Assembly: GCA_900468065.1 (NCBI GenBank)
Contig: UBTA01000060.1
Coordinates: 1 to 64,000, forward strand
Length of the DNA stretch: 64,000 bases
Reading direction: 5' to 3'
Source: Hyphomicrobiales bacterium
GTDB lineage: Bacteria > Pseudomonadota > Alphaproteobacteria > Rhizobiales > Rhizobiaceae
The number at the start of each line of letters is the position of its first letter. The stretch's first letter is position 1. The notes under the pieces were generated by a model. That model searched no databases. It saw nothing but the letters and a program-made list of their open reading frames with translations, and was not told where the DNA came from. Below are positions 8,225 to 16,839 of this stretch, one piece after another. Made by a program: the position numbers and the translations under genes.

Positions 8225-9046
8225 ATGGCACCACGTCGCCCCTATTGGAGAGGCTACCTCAAGCTCTCGCTCGTCACCTGCCCAGTGGCAATGACCCCGG
8301 CCACATCTGAATCCGAAAAAGTACGCTTCCATACCCTCAACAAGGATACCGGAAACCGGGTGGTCTCGCAGTACGTCGATAGCGTGACGGGAAAGCCCGT
8401 GAAAGACGAGCATGAGGCAAAGGGTTACGAGCGCGGCGAGAATGATTACGTGCTCCTGACCGACGAGGATCTGGAATCCGTCGAGCTGGAGACGGTCCGC
8501 ACGATCGACATCGAAAAATTCGTGCCGCGTGGCAGCATCGAGTGGGTCTATCTCGAAACGCCGTACTACCTCACCGCAAACGACAAAATCGGCGACGAGG
8601 CTTTCGCGGTAATACGGCAAGCAATGGAGGCGGAGGATGTCGTCGGCATATCTCGCGTCGTCCTCGGCCGTCGGGAACGGGCGGTTGTGCTGGAGGCGCG
8701 CGGCGAAGGCATCGTCTTGTGGACCCTTCGCTTCGGAGATGAAGTGCGGCCGGAAAGCGAATATTTCACAGGCATAGATAAAAAGTCGGATGCTAAAGGC
8801 GTTTCATCACTTGAGGCGGTCATCAAAAAGCGGCTGAAGGACTGGTCCCCGGATATGGTGTCCGACCCGATCCAGGAAAGCTTGCTGAAACTGATTGCGG
8901 CTAAGAAGAAGGCAAAGAAAGCGACCAAGACCAAGGCCTCAAAATCCACAAAGGACGATGGTGACGAGAAGAGCAACGTCGTGAACATCATGGACGCATT
9001 GAAGAAGTCGATTGCGAAGGAGCTGCAATCCCGAAAAGCTGGATGA
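8225..9046 (+). CDS. ku: Ku protein, second of a tandem pair
   Basis: A 273-residue Ku homologue, clearly a diverged paralogue of the preceding one. It starts WRGYLKLSLVTCPVAM and carries FHTLNKDTGNRV, YYLTANDKIGDEAFAVI and a lysine-rich tail (about residues 220-245) followed by a helix. It begins 3 bases after the first ku. The low identity between the two suggests specialised subunits. In S. meliloti two adjacent ku genes (ku3, ku4) act together, and this pair may be the equivalent, but orthology cannot be settled by eye. Transcription is expected from the EcfG-like promoter ahead of the first gene. Confidence 0.95.
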   Translation: MAPRRPYWRGYLKLSLVTCPVAMTPATSESEKVRFHTLNKDTGNRVVSQYVDSVTGKPVKDEHEAKGYERGENDYVLLTDEDLESVELETVRTIDIEKFVPRGSIEWVYLETPYYLTANDKIGDEAFAVIRQAMEAEDVVGISRVVLGRRERAVVLEARGEGIVLWTLRFGDEVRPESEYFTGIDKKSDAKGVSSLEAVIKKRLKDWSPDMVSDPIQESLLKLIAAKKKAKKATKTKASKSTKDDGDEKSNVVNIMDALKKSIAKELQSRKAG

Positions 9047-9139
9047 TCGCACGGCCTTTGGCAGTGCCACGACCACGATCGCAGGGTTAAAGCGGTTGCC
9101 GTTGCGCGCCGAAAATCCCCATGAGCCATCCGCAAATAA

Positions 9140-9661
9140 CTACGCGTCTCCCAGAACGAAGTCGAAGACCGGTTCAGGCTGCCCCTTGGCCGTCATGCGC
9201 GATGTCTGCATGGCCTCAGCTGTTGCTGCGGCGAGATCGGCAAGCGATACCGGCGACATGCCTAGCGCATGCGAGAAATGATCACGCGGCGGCCTTGGCA
9301 GATCTCGCAACAGCGCGGCGGCGCGTCCAGCATGACGCATATCTGGCGTCCGTTTGCCTTCCCGGATCTTTACCCCGGTTGCGGATAGCAAGATCAATCC
9401 CTTGAGGAAGGCGCGCAACGGGCTTCCTCTGTTTGCAATCTGCCAAAGTCCTTCCCACGCCTCGTGGGCTTCCCAATAGTACCCGTGATTGAAGAGGTCC
9501 TGGCCCCACGCGAATTCCTCAGAGTCGAGAGACGCAGTTACCAAAACGGGCTGAACACCGTAGCTATGCCCTGCAGGATCACGGACAGGATGCGGACCGT
9601 TGCCCGGCAAGTACGCATAGCGGGGAAATGATCTATCCGGTAGCAACCGAAGACGTCCCAT
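9140..9661 (-). CDS. DUF309 domain protein
   Basis: A 173-residue protein. The hallmark FNHGYYWEAHEAWEGLW (residues about 55-71) and RAFLKGLILLSATGVKI place it in DUF309, an all-helical family with conserved H and E residues and no known reaction. The ATG at 9661 is preceded by AGGGA at 10 bases and fits the family N-terminus (LRLLPDRSFPRYAYLPG). An in-frame opening upstream adds 33 residues of low-complexity sequence and was not accepted. It is convergent with the ku operon. The 270 bases from 9662 to 9933 upstream of it hold no other supportable gene. Confidence 0.8.
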   Translation of the reverse strand: MGRLRLLPDRSFPRYAYLPGNGPHPVRDPAGHSYGVQPVLVTASLDSEEFAWGQDLFNHGYYWEAHEAWEGLWQIANRGSPLRAFLKGLILLSATGVKIREGKRTPDMRHAGRAAALLRDLPRPPRDHFSHALGMSPVSLADLAAATAEAMQTSRMTAKGQPEPVFDFVLGDA

Positions 9662-9933
9662 CGCCCCAAATCCCTGTTGTGAAGCCCGAAATAAGCATGC
9701 TCTTAACTCGCGCGATGGACAACCCATGGTCCAAGTTACCGGGGATCGAGCTATACGCATAAAAGCCTTGATCGGATACGCGCTATCGGTCCGATTGTAT
9801 CACCAACCTAAGGTGATGAAAAACCGCATATCTTCGATCGTCTCTACGCGCACCGTACCGCAGACGGGGGATTAAGCGGAAAGCGAACTTTATTCCTTTG
9901 CGGGATAGCTTCGCCTTCGGCTATGAATTTGAA

Positions 9934-11034
9934 ATGAGAGATTCGACAGCCATATCCGTGCCCGATAGCCGCGTTGTTCCGCTAGTAGCGAAGCGCAAAG
10001 CGCTTGAGTTGCCGGAGCAGGCCGCAAAGTACCCAGAGTTGCGTTACATGGGTTCCAAAAAACGCCTTTTGCCTTGGATCTACCAGGTTCTCGATGACAT
10101 CGATTTCGAGAGTGCGATGGATCCGTTTTCGGGTACGGGCAGTGTAGGTTATTTGATGAAGTCGATGGGCCGTCGTGTCGTGGCCTCTGACTTTCTGAAT
10201 TTTTCCAGCCTGGTCGCACGCGCAACTATTGAAAATAGCAGTGTTCGGCTCGACGGTAAGAGCATAAAACGCCTAATCGATCCGGAGCCAGGTCCTCACC
10301 ATTTTATCGAGCAGACATTCCGTGACGTATTTTACACGCCAGAGGATCTCAAATTCCTGGACCGTGTGTCGGGCAATATACGGCAACTTGAGGGGCAGTA
10401 CGATCAGGCTTTGGCATTCGCCGCGTTGTTCCGCTCGTGCCTGAAACGTCAACCTCGGGGCGTTTTCACCATATCTGGAAACCTCGATAGGTATGACGAC
10501 GGAAGGCGCGACCTGCGCCTTTCGCTGGAAGAGCATTTCCTGGAGCAGATTGAGATTTACAACAATGCGGTCTTTGACAACGGCCGACGAAATCAGTCCT
10601 TCAGAGGAGATGTTTTTGAGCTCGCCGCGAAGAAAGTGGATCTCGTTTATCTCGATCCTCCATACGTGCCGCGGTCAGACGATAACTGTTACATAAAACG
10701 CTATCATTTCCTCGAGGGCCTGTCTTGCTACTGGCAGGGACTGCCCATCGACGAATCCACAAAAGTTAAGAAGATAGCCAAGAAGTACACTCCATTCAGC
10801 TATCGGCGGACAGCGGTTGAGGCCTTTGATAGAATGTTTTGCCGTTTTAAAAAGAGCATAATAGTTTTATCATACAGCTCTAACGGCTATCCAGATTTAA
10901 ATGTACTTGAAGAACTTATGAAAAAACATAAGCCGAGTGTTCGGGTATTTGAAAAACCTCATCGATATCATTTCGGGACGCATGCCGGGGTAGAGCGGTC
11001 CTCGGTTACCGAATATCTCATTGTAGGTCGCTGA
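9934..11034 (+). CDS. Type II DNA adenine N6-methyltransferase (D12 class)
   Basis: A 366-residue methyltransferase. RYMGSKKRLLPWI near the N-terminus, the AdoMet-binding motif I DPFSGTGSVG at 63-72 and the catalytic motif IV DPPY at 241-244 in this order define the alpha-class (Dam/D12) N6-adenine enzymes. It should protect the host target site from the nuclease encoded next. The start is uncertain: the ATG at 9934 was chosen, although an in-frame TTG at 9898 exists and neither has a strong ribosome-binding site. The 3' end overlaps the nuclease start by one base (TGATG). The second half is visibly AT-richer than the neighbours, which suggests transfer. The recognition sequence is unknown. 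Confidence 0.9.
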   Translation: MRDSTAISVPDSRVVPLVAKRKALELPEQAAKYPELRYMGSKKRLLPWIYQVLDDIDFESAMDPFSGTGSVGYLMKSMGRRVVASDFLNFSSLVARATIENSSVRLDGKSIKRLIDPEPGPHHFIEQTFRDVFYTPEDLKFLDRVSGNIRQLEGQYDQALAFAALFRSCLKRQPRGVFTISGNLDRYDDGRRDLRLSLEEHFLEQIEIYNNAVFDNGRRNQSFRGDVFELAAKKVDLVYLDPPYVPRSDDNCYIKRYHFLEGLSCYWQGLPIDESTKVKKIAKKYTPFSYRRTAVEAFDRMFCRFKKSIIVLSYSSNGYPDLNVLEELMKKHKPSVRVFEKPHRYHFGTHAGVERSSVTEYLIVGR

Positions 11035-11876
11035 TGCAGGTCGTTGAGCAAAATATCGACGATGTTGTTGCAAGTTTAAGTCCTCTATCCGTTGAGTGGA
11101 TGGATGATGTTGCCGCCTCTGCAATTGCTCGACTGTCAGCATTGCCCAAAAAGACGCAGTACGATCGCCAAGACATACAGGAATTGCTCGATTCCGATTT
11201 CAACGAGGGGCTGCTCTGCGCTCGCCTCTTTCTTGCTCTGTCGAAAGATAGCATGGAGACGGAACTGCGTAGCGCGCTCGGTTCTGGAGGGATAGGGTCT
11301 ACGCGTTATAAGACTGATCCAAGTGCATTTCTGGCAACACTCGAAAGCCTGGGCTTGGCCGAGGCAATGTCCGCGACAATCAATTATCAGCCTGTTTGGA
11401 GTGACATTCTTGTAGAACGTCTTCGCTCTGGTCGAGGCTCTGCGATCCAAGGGCAGCGCCGTGGACGCGGCTTGGAAGATTTCGCAGAAGCCCTTGTTCG
11501 AGAAGTATTCGGAGAAGGTGGCTACGAGACCCGCTGTACGTTTACGGGTGCGGACGGAACAACCGCGAAATGTGATGTAGCTGTTCCGGATAAGAGCAGA
11601 CCGCGGATCGTCATTGAGTCAAAAGCCTATGCCGCAACTGGTTCAAAAATGACCGATATCATCGGTGATCTCGACGCGATCATTGCGGCAAAACGCCACG
11701 ACACCCCGCTCCTTTTCTTGACCGACGGCCTTACCTGGAAAGCGCGGATGTCCGATTTGCGAAAGATCGTTCAACGTCAAAACCAAGGGAAAATCACGCG
11801 TATTTATACGACCAAAATGCGCGAGCAATTTTTGGCGGATCTACACACGCTAAAAGCGGAGCTCGGAATCGACTAA
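11034..11876 (+). CDS. Type II restriction endonuclease, DpnII-like
   Basis: A 280-residue protein coupled to the methyltransferase by a TGATG overlap. Residues 140-240 carry RGRGLEDFAEALV, then D181 ... E195-S-K197 (CDVAVPD ... IVIESKAY) and GSKMTDIIGDL. This is the PD-(D/E)XK core and the GSK block seen in the DpnII/MboI-like nuclease family. The first 130 residues are helical and probably recognise DNA. With the preceding gene it forms a Type II restriction-modification system. Whether it cuts GATC, as several relatives do, cannot be read from the sequence. Confidence 0.8.
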   Translation: MQVVEQNIDDVVASLSPLSVEWMDDVAASAIARLSALPKKTQYDRQDIQELLDSDFNEGLLCARLFLALSKDSMETELRSALGSGGIGSTRYKTDPSAFLATLESLGLAEAMSATINYQPVWSDILVERLRSGRGSAIQGQRRGRGLEDFAEALVREVFGEGGYETRCTFTGADGTTAKCDVAVPDKSRPRIVIESKAYAATGSKMTDIIGDLDAIIAAKRHDTPLLFLTDGLTWKARMSDLRKIVQRQNQGKITRIYTTKMREQFLADLHTLKAELGID

Positions 11877-12234
11877 GTCATAGCTGACCTGGAGTGGCTG
11901 ATCAGTTGTCAGTTTTTGCTGTTGTTCAAGCCATCACCTTAAGGGATACGCACCGGCTAGGCCCTGGGCAAAAATCCTAAAAACCTGGAAAAGTAACCTT
12001 TTCGGCGTATGCATTTTGTGGACCTAATAGTACCCTCAAAACGCTGCGACGCCGGGGAGGAAGGCAATCTCTCTCGCCTTATCTGCTGTATTTGTTCTGC
12101 ATTATTATTCAACAGAGATCGGCGTGATCTGCCCGTATTCGACGGAGCGCCTGACCCATTGTCCGGAGATGGCTGGCCGCGCGCTCAAAAGCGATTTCGA
12201 CACGTGCGCGGCCTGATCCATCCCGTCTCGGCAC
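11877..12234. other. Intergenic region without supported gene
   Basis: About 360 bases between the restriction gene and the SnoaL-like gene. Open frames here are short and lack ribosome-binding sites. No repeat, hairpin with a T-run or RNA gene was recognised. It is the right-hand flank of the restriction-modification insertion. Confidence 0.5.
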
Positions 12235-12561
12235 TTACTCGAGATCCGCGTCGACCCGTTCGATCAGCCCGGCTGAATTTGCCGCAATTTTGAGGGTGCC
12301 GATCTCGTGGCCGAAGTCACCTGTGAAATCCAGGCGAACCACCGCATTGAATTCGTCGGGGCTTTCCAGCGACAGAAGCTCGCTGTGGGTATTGTACCCG
12401 ACGAAGAACCGCTCGAGATAACGTCGCACACCTTCTGTGCCGACGAATGCGTCGCCAACCGATACGTCATCGATGACAGCATCCACTGCGAACAGGGATG
12501 TTGCACCGTCGACGTCGAAATCGTTGGTGGCTCGGATAAGGTTCTCGATAAGCTTTTGCAT
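12235..12561 (-). CDS. SnoaL-like / NTF2-fold protein
   Basis: A 108-residue single-domain NTF2-fold protein. It has an N-terminal helix (LIENLIRATNDFDVDGATSLFA, given by its ATNDFDVDGA core), the D-x-V-x-D turn (VIDDVSVGD), RRYLERFF and a final beta sheet (AVVRLDFTGDFGHEIGTLKI, by its LDFTGDFGHE core). Such proteins are small isomerases or binding proteins. The ATG at 12561 has GAGGAG at 9 bases. It starts 13 bases after the saccharopine dehydrogenase-like gene and is last in the leftward operon beginning near 14712. Confidence 0.75.
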   Translation of the reverse strand: MQKLIENLIRATNDFDVDGATSLFAVDAVIDDVSVGDAFVGTEGVRRYLERFFVGYNTHSELLSLESPDEFNAVVRLDFTGDFGHEIGTLKIAANSAGLIERVDADLE

Positions 12562-12574
12562 GATTGCCGGCTCC

Positions 12575-13555
12575 TCAGAGATCGATGATTGTGGTGTCGG
12601 CGATGGTTTCGGCAAATCCATTGCCAAACAGTCCGGCCGGTGTCTGAAACCCTCCCCTGGCCTCGCCCGATAGGACGCGGCGCCCGGCCTCCGCCACCGC
12701 GATTGCCGTAAAGCTGTATCCATTGACCGTGCAGAGAAGCGAGCGGAAAACTTTTCCCTGGACGTCGGTCACCTCGACGATTGCCTGATAGCGGTTCGCC
12801 AACCGCTCCTCGTCGCTCGGCCCATCCGGGAGCAGGCAGAGATCGCCCTGTGGAAAGCCATTGCCCGTCACGTGCACGAAGGTCTCGATGTTGGGAACCC
12901 CCGTCGCCCGCCAGATTGTGATGAGATCGGGAAGCGTGATCTGGAAACTGTCGACGGCACCCTGCCCGAAGTCGAACTTCCGGATGCTGTTTGCAACCGT
13001 CACCAGCTCTCCGTCGACGCGCGCAAGCGTTGCGGCGGCCATGTTATCGGTCGCGCTGATGGCGGATCCCCGTGACATGCCGCCTGAGACACGCAACGCG
13101 ATCCGGATGTTGCGAGGATTCCGCACCCTTGCGACGGCATGTCCGGCAAGACTGCCCAACATCGCCACGCTGCCACCACCGCCCGGCATCAGCATGACAC
13201 CTGCGGCCTTCGCCTCGCCGTCGAGCAGTTCGGCGAGACGATAGCTGTCGAGTTCGGCGGCGGTGTCGATGTAATGCACGCCGTTACTGATGGATGCTTC
13301 CATCAGTGGCTTCGCTGTCCGCAGGAAGGGGCCGGCGGCATTGATGATGACGGTGACATCCGTCAGAGACCGGTCGATCAGCGCCCGATCGTCGAGAACG
13401 AACACGCGATACTCGACACCGAGTTTCGAGGCGAGCTCCGCAAGCGGTTTTTCGTTCCGACCGCCGAGGACAACGGGCATTCCAGCCTTTGTCGCGTGTT
13501 GCGCAACCATCCGACCCGTGTAGCCCGTCGCGCCGTAGATCATGAGTTTTGTCAT
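12575..13555 (-). CDS. Saccharopine dehydrogenase-like NAD(P)-binding protein
   Basis: A 326-residue oxidoreductase-type protein. The Rossmann start MIYGATGYTGRMVA (residues 5-18) and LGGRNEKPLAELA belong to the saccharopine dehydrogenase NADP-binding family (also annotated trans-acting enoyl reductase). INAAGPFL near 90 and VHYIDTAAE near 110 are also typical. The substrate is unknown. The ATG at 13555 lies one base after the stop of the VOC gene (TAAAATG), so translation is probably coupled. An in-frame extension upstream overlaps the VOC gene and was rejected. Confidence 0.8.
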   Translation of the reverse strand: MTKLMIYGATGYTGRMVAQHATKAGMPVVLGGRNEKPLAELASKLGVEYRVFVLDDRALIDRSLTDVTVIINAAGPFLRTAKPLMEASISNGVHYIDTAAELDSYRLAELLDGEAKAAGVMLMPGGGGSVAMLGSLAGHAVARVRNPRNIRIALRVSGGMSRGSAISATDNMAAATLARVDGELVTVANSIRKFDFGQGAVDSFQITLPDLITIWRATGVPNIETFVHVTGNGFPQGDLCLLPDGPSDEERLANRYQAIVEVTDVQGKVFRSLLCTVNGYSFTAIAVAEAGRRVLSGEARGGFQTPAGLFGNGFAETIADTTIIDL

Positions 13556-13556
13556 T

Positions 13557-13952
13557 TTAGTGTTGCCATTCCTTGTAGACGAATTCGAGTGAGTAGCCAT
13601 CGGGATCGCGGACCTGGGCCGCGTAATACCGAGGGTCGTAGTGAAGCTGCGGTCCGGGCGGATGGATCTCGGTGGCCCCTGCGGCCATGGCTGCGGCATA
13701 GGCGGTATCGACCTGTAACTTGCCGTTGGCGATAAACCCAGCATGCGCGGCGCGCCCTTCGACGACGCCCATGCGGAGCCAGAAGAACACCCGGCCGTTC
13801 GCGCCGAATCCCTTCAGGTCCGGATGGCCGGGAGGGCCGTCCTTTCCGTCGTAATCGACGGCGTGGGCGATCCCGAGAGGTGCGAGCGCCGCCTCATAGA
13901 AGGCGATCGAGCGGCCGATGTCGCTGACCGAGATGAAGACGTGGTCGAGCAT
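13557..13952 (-). CDS. VOC (glyoxalase/bleomycin resistance) family protein
   Basis: A 131-residue VOC-fold protein with paired beta-alpha-beta-beta-beta modules. The first begins MLDHVFISVSDIGRSIAFYE, and the second includes GYSLEFVYKEW with the terminal metal-site glutamate. The histidine in the first strand (H4) and the glutamate near 126 match the usual metal ligands. Relatives include glyoxalase I, dioxygenases and antibiotic-binding proteins; the substrate is unknown. It lies 16 bases after the SDR gene in the same operon. Confidence 0.85.
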   Translation of the reverse strand: MLDHVFISVSDIGRSIAFYEAALAPLGIAHAVDYDGKDGPPGHPDLKGFGANGRVFFWLRMGVVEGRAAHAGFIANGKLQVDTAYAAAMAAGATEIHPPGPQLHYDPRYYAAQVRDPDGYSLEFVYKEWQH

Positions 13953-13968
13953 GGTGCTCTCCTCCTGG

Positions 13969-14712
13969 TTAGATGATGTAGCCGCCCGCCACTTCTATGT
14001 TCTGGGCGTTGATCCAGCGGTTTTCATCCGAAAGCAGGCTGGCGATGACGCCGCCGATGTCTTCCGGCTCGCCGACACGGCCGAGTGCGGTCTGGCCCGC
14101 CAGCATGGCTTCGAATTCGTCATTCAGCCCGCCGCCGAGGTCCGTGCGGATGGCGCCAGGAGCGATGGAGTTCGCCCGAATGCGACGCTCGCCGAATTCC
14201 TTGGCCATGTAGCGGGTCAGAACCTCAAGTCCGCCCTTGAAGGCCGCATAGGGAGCGACACCTGACGTGGCGACCCGAGTGGTGGCGCTGGTCAGGTTGA
14301 CGATATGACCGCCGTCTTCCATCAGCGGAAGCAGGGTCTGGGTCAGGAAGAACGGTCCCTTGAGATGGACGTTAAACAGGCCGTCGAACTGTTCTTCCGT
14401 GACAGTGGCAATGGGATTGAACAGCCCGTATCCGGCATTGTTGACGAGGTAGTCGAATGTATCCCTACCCCAGACCGCCTGAAGCTGCGCCTTGACCGCA
14501 TCCCGGAATACCAGGAATGCGCTGATGTCGCCGACATCGAGCTTCAGCGCGACGGCCTTTCCGCCCTGCGCCGTGATCGCGCTGACGACCTCATCAGCTC
14601 GTCCGGGATTGCTGTTGTAGGTGACGATCACGCCCATGCCACGCTCGGCGCATTTGATGGCGGTGCTGGCTCCGAGGCCACGGCTGCTTCCGGTAACGAT
14701 GACGATTTTCAT
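13969..14712 (-). CDS. Short-chain dehydrogenase/reductase (SDR)
   Basis: A 247-residue classical SDR: cofactor motif TGSSRGLG at residues 7-14, NNAG at 91-94, catalytic S142, Y155 and K159, and the PGAIRTDL loop after the active site. NADP(H) is likely because an R follows the glycine motif. The ATG at 14712 has GGAG at 9 bases; an ATG five codons upstream is possible. It is the first gene of the leftward operon with the VOC, saccharopine dehydrogenase-like and SnoaL-like genes, and is divergent from an AraC regulator at 14848 that probably controls it. Confidence 0.88.
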   Translation of the reverse strand: MKIVIVTGSSRGLGASTAIKCAERGMGVIVTYNSNPGRADEVVSAITAQGGKAVALKLDVGDISAFLVFRDAVKAQLQAVWGRDTFDYLVNNAGYGLFNPIATVTEEQFDGLFNVHLKGPFFLTQTLLPLMEDGGHIVNLTSATTRVATSGVAPYAAFKGGLEVLTRYMAKEFGERRIRANSIAPGAIRTDLGGGLNDEFEAMLAGQTALGRVGEPEDIGGVIASLLSDENRWINAQNIEVAGGYII

Positions 14713-14847
14713 GTCTCTTTGCTCCATGCCTGTGTTGACCTGAAGCTACGTCGGCACCGTGTCGTTCGCTCACCCATTCCTCTCTGAAACTTGCCTATTT
14801 CTGCTTTCGTCTTGCGCGCTCATCGAAGCTCTGCAAAGGTCTGAAAT

Positions 14848-15735
14848 ATGGAAAAGCAATTGATGGAACTACGCGCACTGGCCGCAAAGGCAGAGAACAG
14901 GCGCACTGAGACGGGCATACCGCGCGTGGCGATGGTGCAAGGTGAGATCCCCGAGCACCAGCTTGCCGCTGTCTACGACCCGATGGTCAACCTGATCTTG
15001 ACAGGATCGAAGACGATGACGGTCGGTGACCGGACATTCCACTACGATCCGGCAACCTATTTCGTGATGTCTGTGGATCTGCCGGCCGTCGGATCTGTGC
15101 ATCCGTCGTCGGCGGGCGAACCCTATCTGGCGGTCAGTCTGACACTCGACCCCACTATCGTCGCGGACCTGATCCGCGACCTCCCGGTCAAGGTATCAAA
15201 CGAGCCGTTCGGATCCGGATTTTCGGTTGCCCCGGTCAACGAGGATTTTCTCGACGCCTGGATCCGCATGCTACGGCTGATGGAGCGGCCTGACGAGATC
15301 GCTGCCCTCTCTCCCGCCTACGAGCGAGAAATCCTGTTTCGCGTCCTCCAGGGACCGCTCGGCTGGATGCTGCGCGACATCGCCTCGCCGGATACGGCGC
15401 TGTCGCGTATCAGCGTGGCGATCAACTGGATCCGTCAAAACTTCGCCCAGACGATCAGGGTCGAAGCGCTAGCGGAAATGGCGGCGCTGAGCGTGTCGGC
15501 GTTTCATCGCCACTTCAAGGCGGTCACGGCACTTAGCCCTCTGCAGTATCAGAAACGTGTCCGCCTCCTGCACGCCCGGTCGCTGCTGATTGCCGGACAG
15601 GGCAACGCGACCTCAATATCCTTTGGTGTGGGATACGAAAGCCCGAACCAGTTCAGTCGCGAATACGCCCGATTGTTCGGATTGCCGCCTTCGAAAGACC
15701 TTGCGAGAGCGACGCAGGTCCCACGAGCTGCATAG
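14848..15735 (+). CDS. AraC-family transcriptional regulator
   Basis: A 295-residue regulator. An N-terminal AraC_N/cupin-like sensor domain (about 20-170, with YDPMVNLILTGSKTMTVGD) is followed by two helix-turn-helix motifs (about 195-290: VEALAEMAALSVSAFHRHFKAV by its SVSAFHRHFKAVT core, then FGVGYESPNQFSREYARLFG by its GYESPNQFSREY core). This layout is that of AraC regulators next to short-chain dehydrogenases that answer to aldehydes or other electrophiles. It is transcribed away from the SDR-VOC operon with 135 bases between, so it is the likely regulator of that operon. Confidence 0.9.
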   Translation: MEKQLMELRALAAKAENRRTETGIPRVAMVQGEIPEHQLAAVYDPMVNLILTGSKTMTVGDRTFHYDPATYFVMSVDLPAVGSVHPSSAGEPYLAVSLTLDPTIVADLIRDLPVKVSNEPFGSGFSVAPVNEDFLDAWIRMLRLMERPDEIAALSPAYEREILFRVLQGPLGWMLRDIASPDTALSRISVAINWIRQNFAQTIRVEALAEMAALSVSAFHRHFKAVTALSPLQYQKRVRLLHARSLLIAGQGNATSISFGVGYESPNQFSREYARLFGLPPSKDLARATQVPRAA

Positions 15736-15760
15736 TCGATGACCAGGTCTACCACCTTGG

Positions 15761-16675
15761 CTAACCCAGTTCCGCACTTTCCAGCAGTGGTATCGCGGCT
15801 GTCCGCCGGGACGCCGGTGTCTTGAACCTTGCCACATCGCGAACGGGAGGTAGCCCGTACATGCGAGCATACTCTCGGCTGAACTGCGATGCACTTTCAT
15901 AGCCGACCGAAAACGCGATCGCGGCAGCATCACGGGGTTCGAATATCAACAGGCGGCGAGCCTTCAGGAGACGCAGCCTCTTTTGATACTGGATAGGGGT
16001 CATCGCGGTGACGGCTTTGAAGTGCCGATAGAATGCGGCAACGCTCATGCCCGTCATCGCGGCAAGTGGCTCCACCCGGAAGGGCTCCGTATAGTGCGCA
16101 CGGATCCAGTCAATCGCCCGGCGTACCTGCGATAGACGGCTCTCCTCACGCGCGATCTGGCGCAGAATATCTCCCTGCGCACCCTGCAAGACACGAAACA
16201 GGATTTCCCGCTCGATCATCGGTGCCAGCATGGCCACCTCGGCGGGTCGGTCGATCAACCGCATCATGCGAAGACAGGCATCAATGAGTTCAGGCGTGGC
16301 GGTGGAAACCGAGAAACTGGGAACAGCGTCGGCAGAGCGGTTGCCTTCATTCCCGGCAAAAACCGCAGCGAGAACCGTAGGATCGAGGTTCAGGCTCATG
16401 GCAAGGTAGGGGCTTCCGGGCTTTTCTGCCTTGACGTGCCCGATTGCAGGGATATCGGCGGGCACAATGAAATAGGTGGCAGGTGAAAGGCTCAGCACCT
16501 GCTCGCCGACCGAGAGCTGTTTCGTACCCTGCAGAACCAGATGAAGCATCGGCGCATACACCTGGTTGGAACAGGCCTCGGCCCTCACCATCTCGACACG
16601 CGGGATCCCGGTGGATGTCCATGTGTCGCCTGCGCGCATGACGATGGCGCGCAATTCTTCCAGTGCCTTGTCCAT
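15761..16675 (-). CDS. AraC-family transcriptional regulator, paralogue
   Basis: A 304-residue regulator closely resembling the one at 14848: the same AraC_N sensor (LVLQGTKQLSVGEQVLSLSP, by its LQGTKQLSVGE core) and the same paired helix-turn-helix region (SVAAFYRHFKAVTAMTP, GYESASQFSREYARMYG). The ATG at 16675 (MDKALEELRAIV) was chosen because the opening upstream is hydrophobic and unlike the family. It is convergent with its paralogue, with 25 bases between the stops, and divergent from the SDR gene at 16840, its probable target. The mirror-image arrangement of two AraC-SDR pairs suggests an old inverted duplication. Confidence 0.9.
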   Translation of the reverse strand: MDKALEELRAIVMRAGDTWTSTGIPRVEMVRAEACSNQVYAPMLHLVLQGTKQLSVGEQVLSLSPATYFIVPADIPAIGHVKAEKPGSPYLAMSLNLDPTVLAAVFAGNEGNRSADAVPSFSVSTATPELIDACLRMMRLIDRPAEVAMLAPMIEREILFRVLQGAQGDILRQIAREESRLSQVRRAIDWIRAHYTEPFRVEPLAAMTGMSVAAFYRHFKAVTAMTPIQYQKRLRLLKARRLLIFEPRDAAAIAFSVGYESASQFSREYARMYGLPPVRDVARFKTPASRRTAAIPLLESAELG

Positions 16676-16839
16676 GGAAAGGACTATGGCACCGTTTCTT
16701 TCGCCCAACAAGGCGGTGATAAGAATAGGCAAGAATGCGCGAGCAATTGGCACGCGGCCGGAGCATCGACTCCTTACGTTGGCATGATCGATGAAGCCAC
16801 ACGGCTTCGGGCATCCAAACGTAAGCCAAGGACATGACC

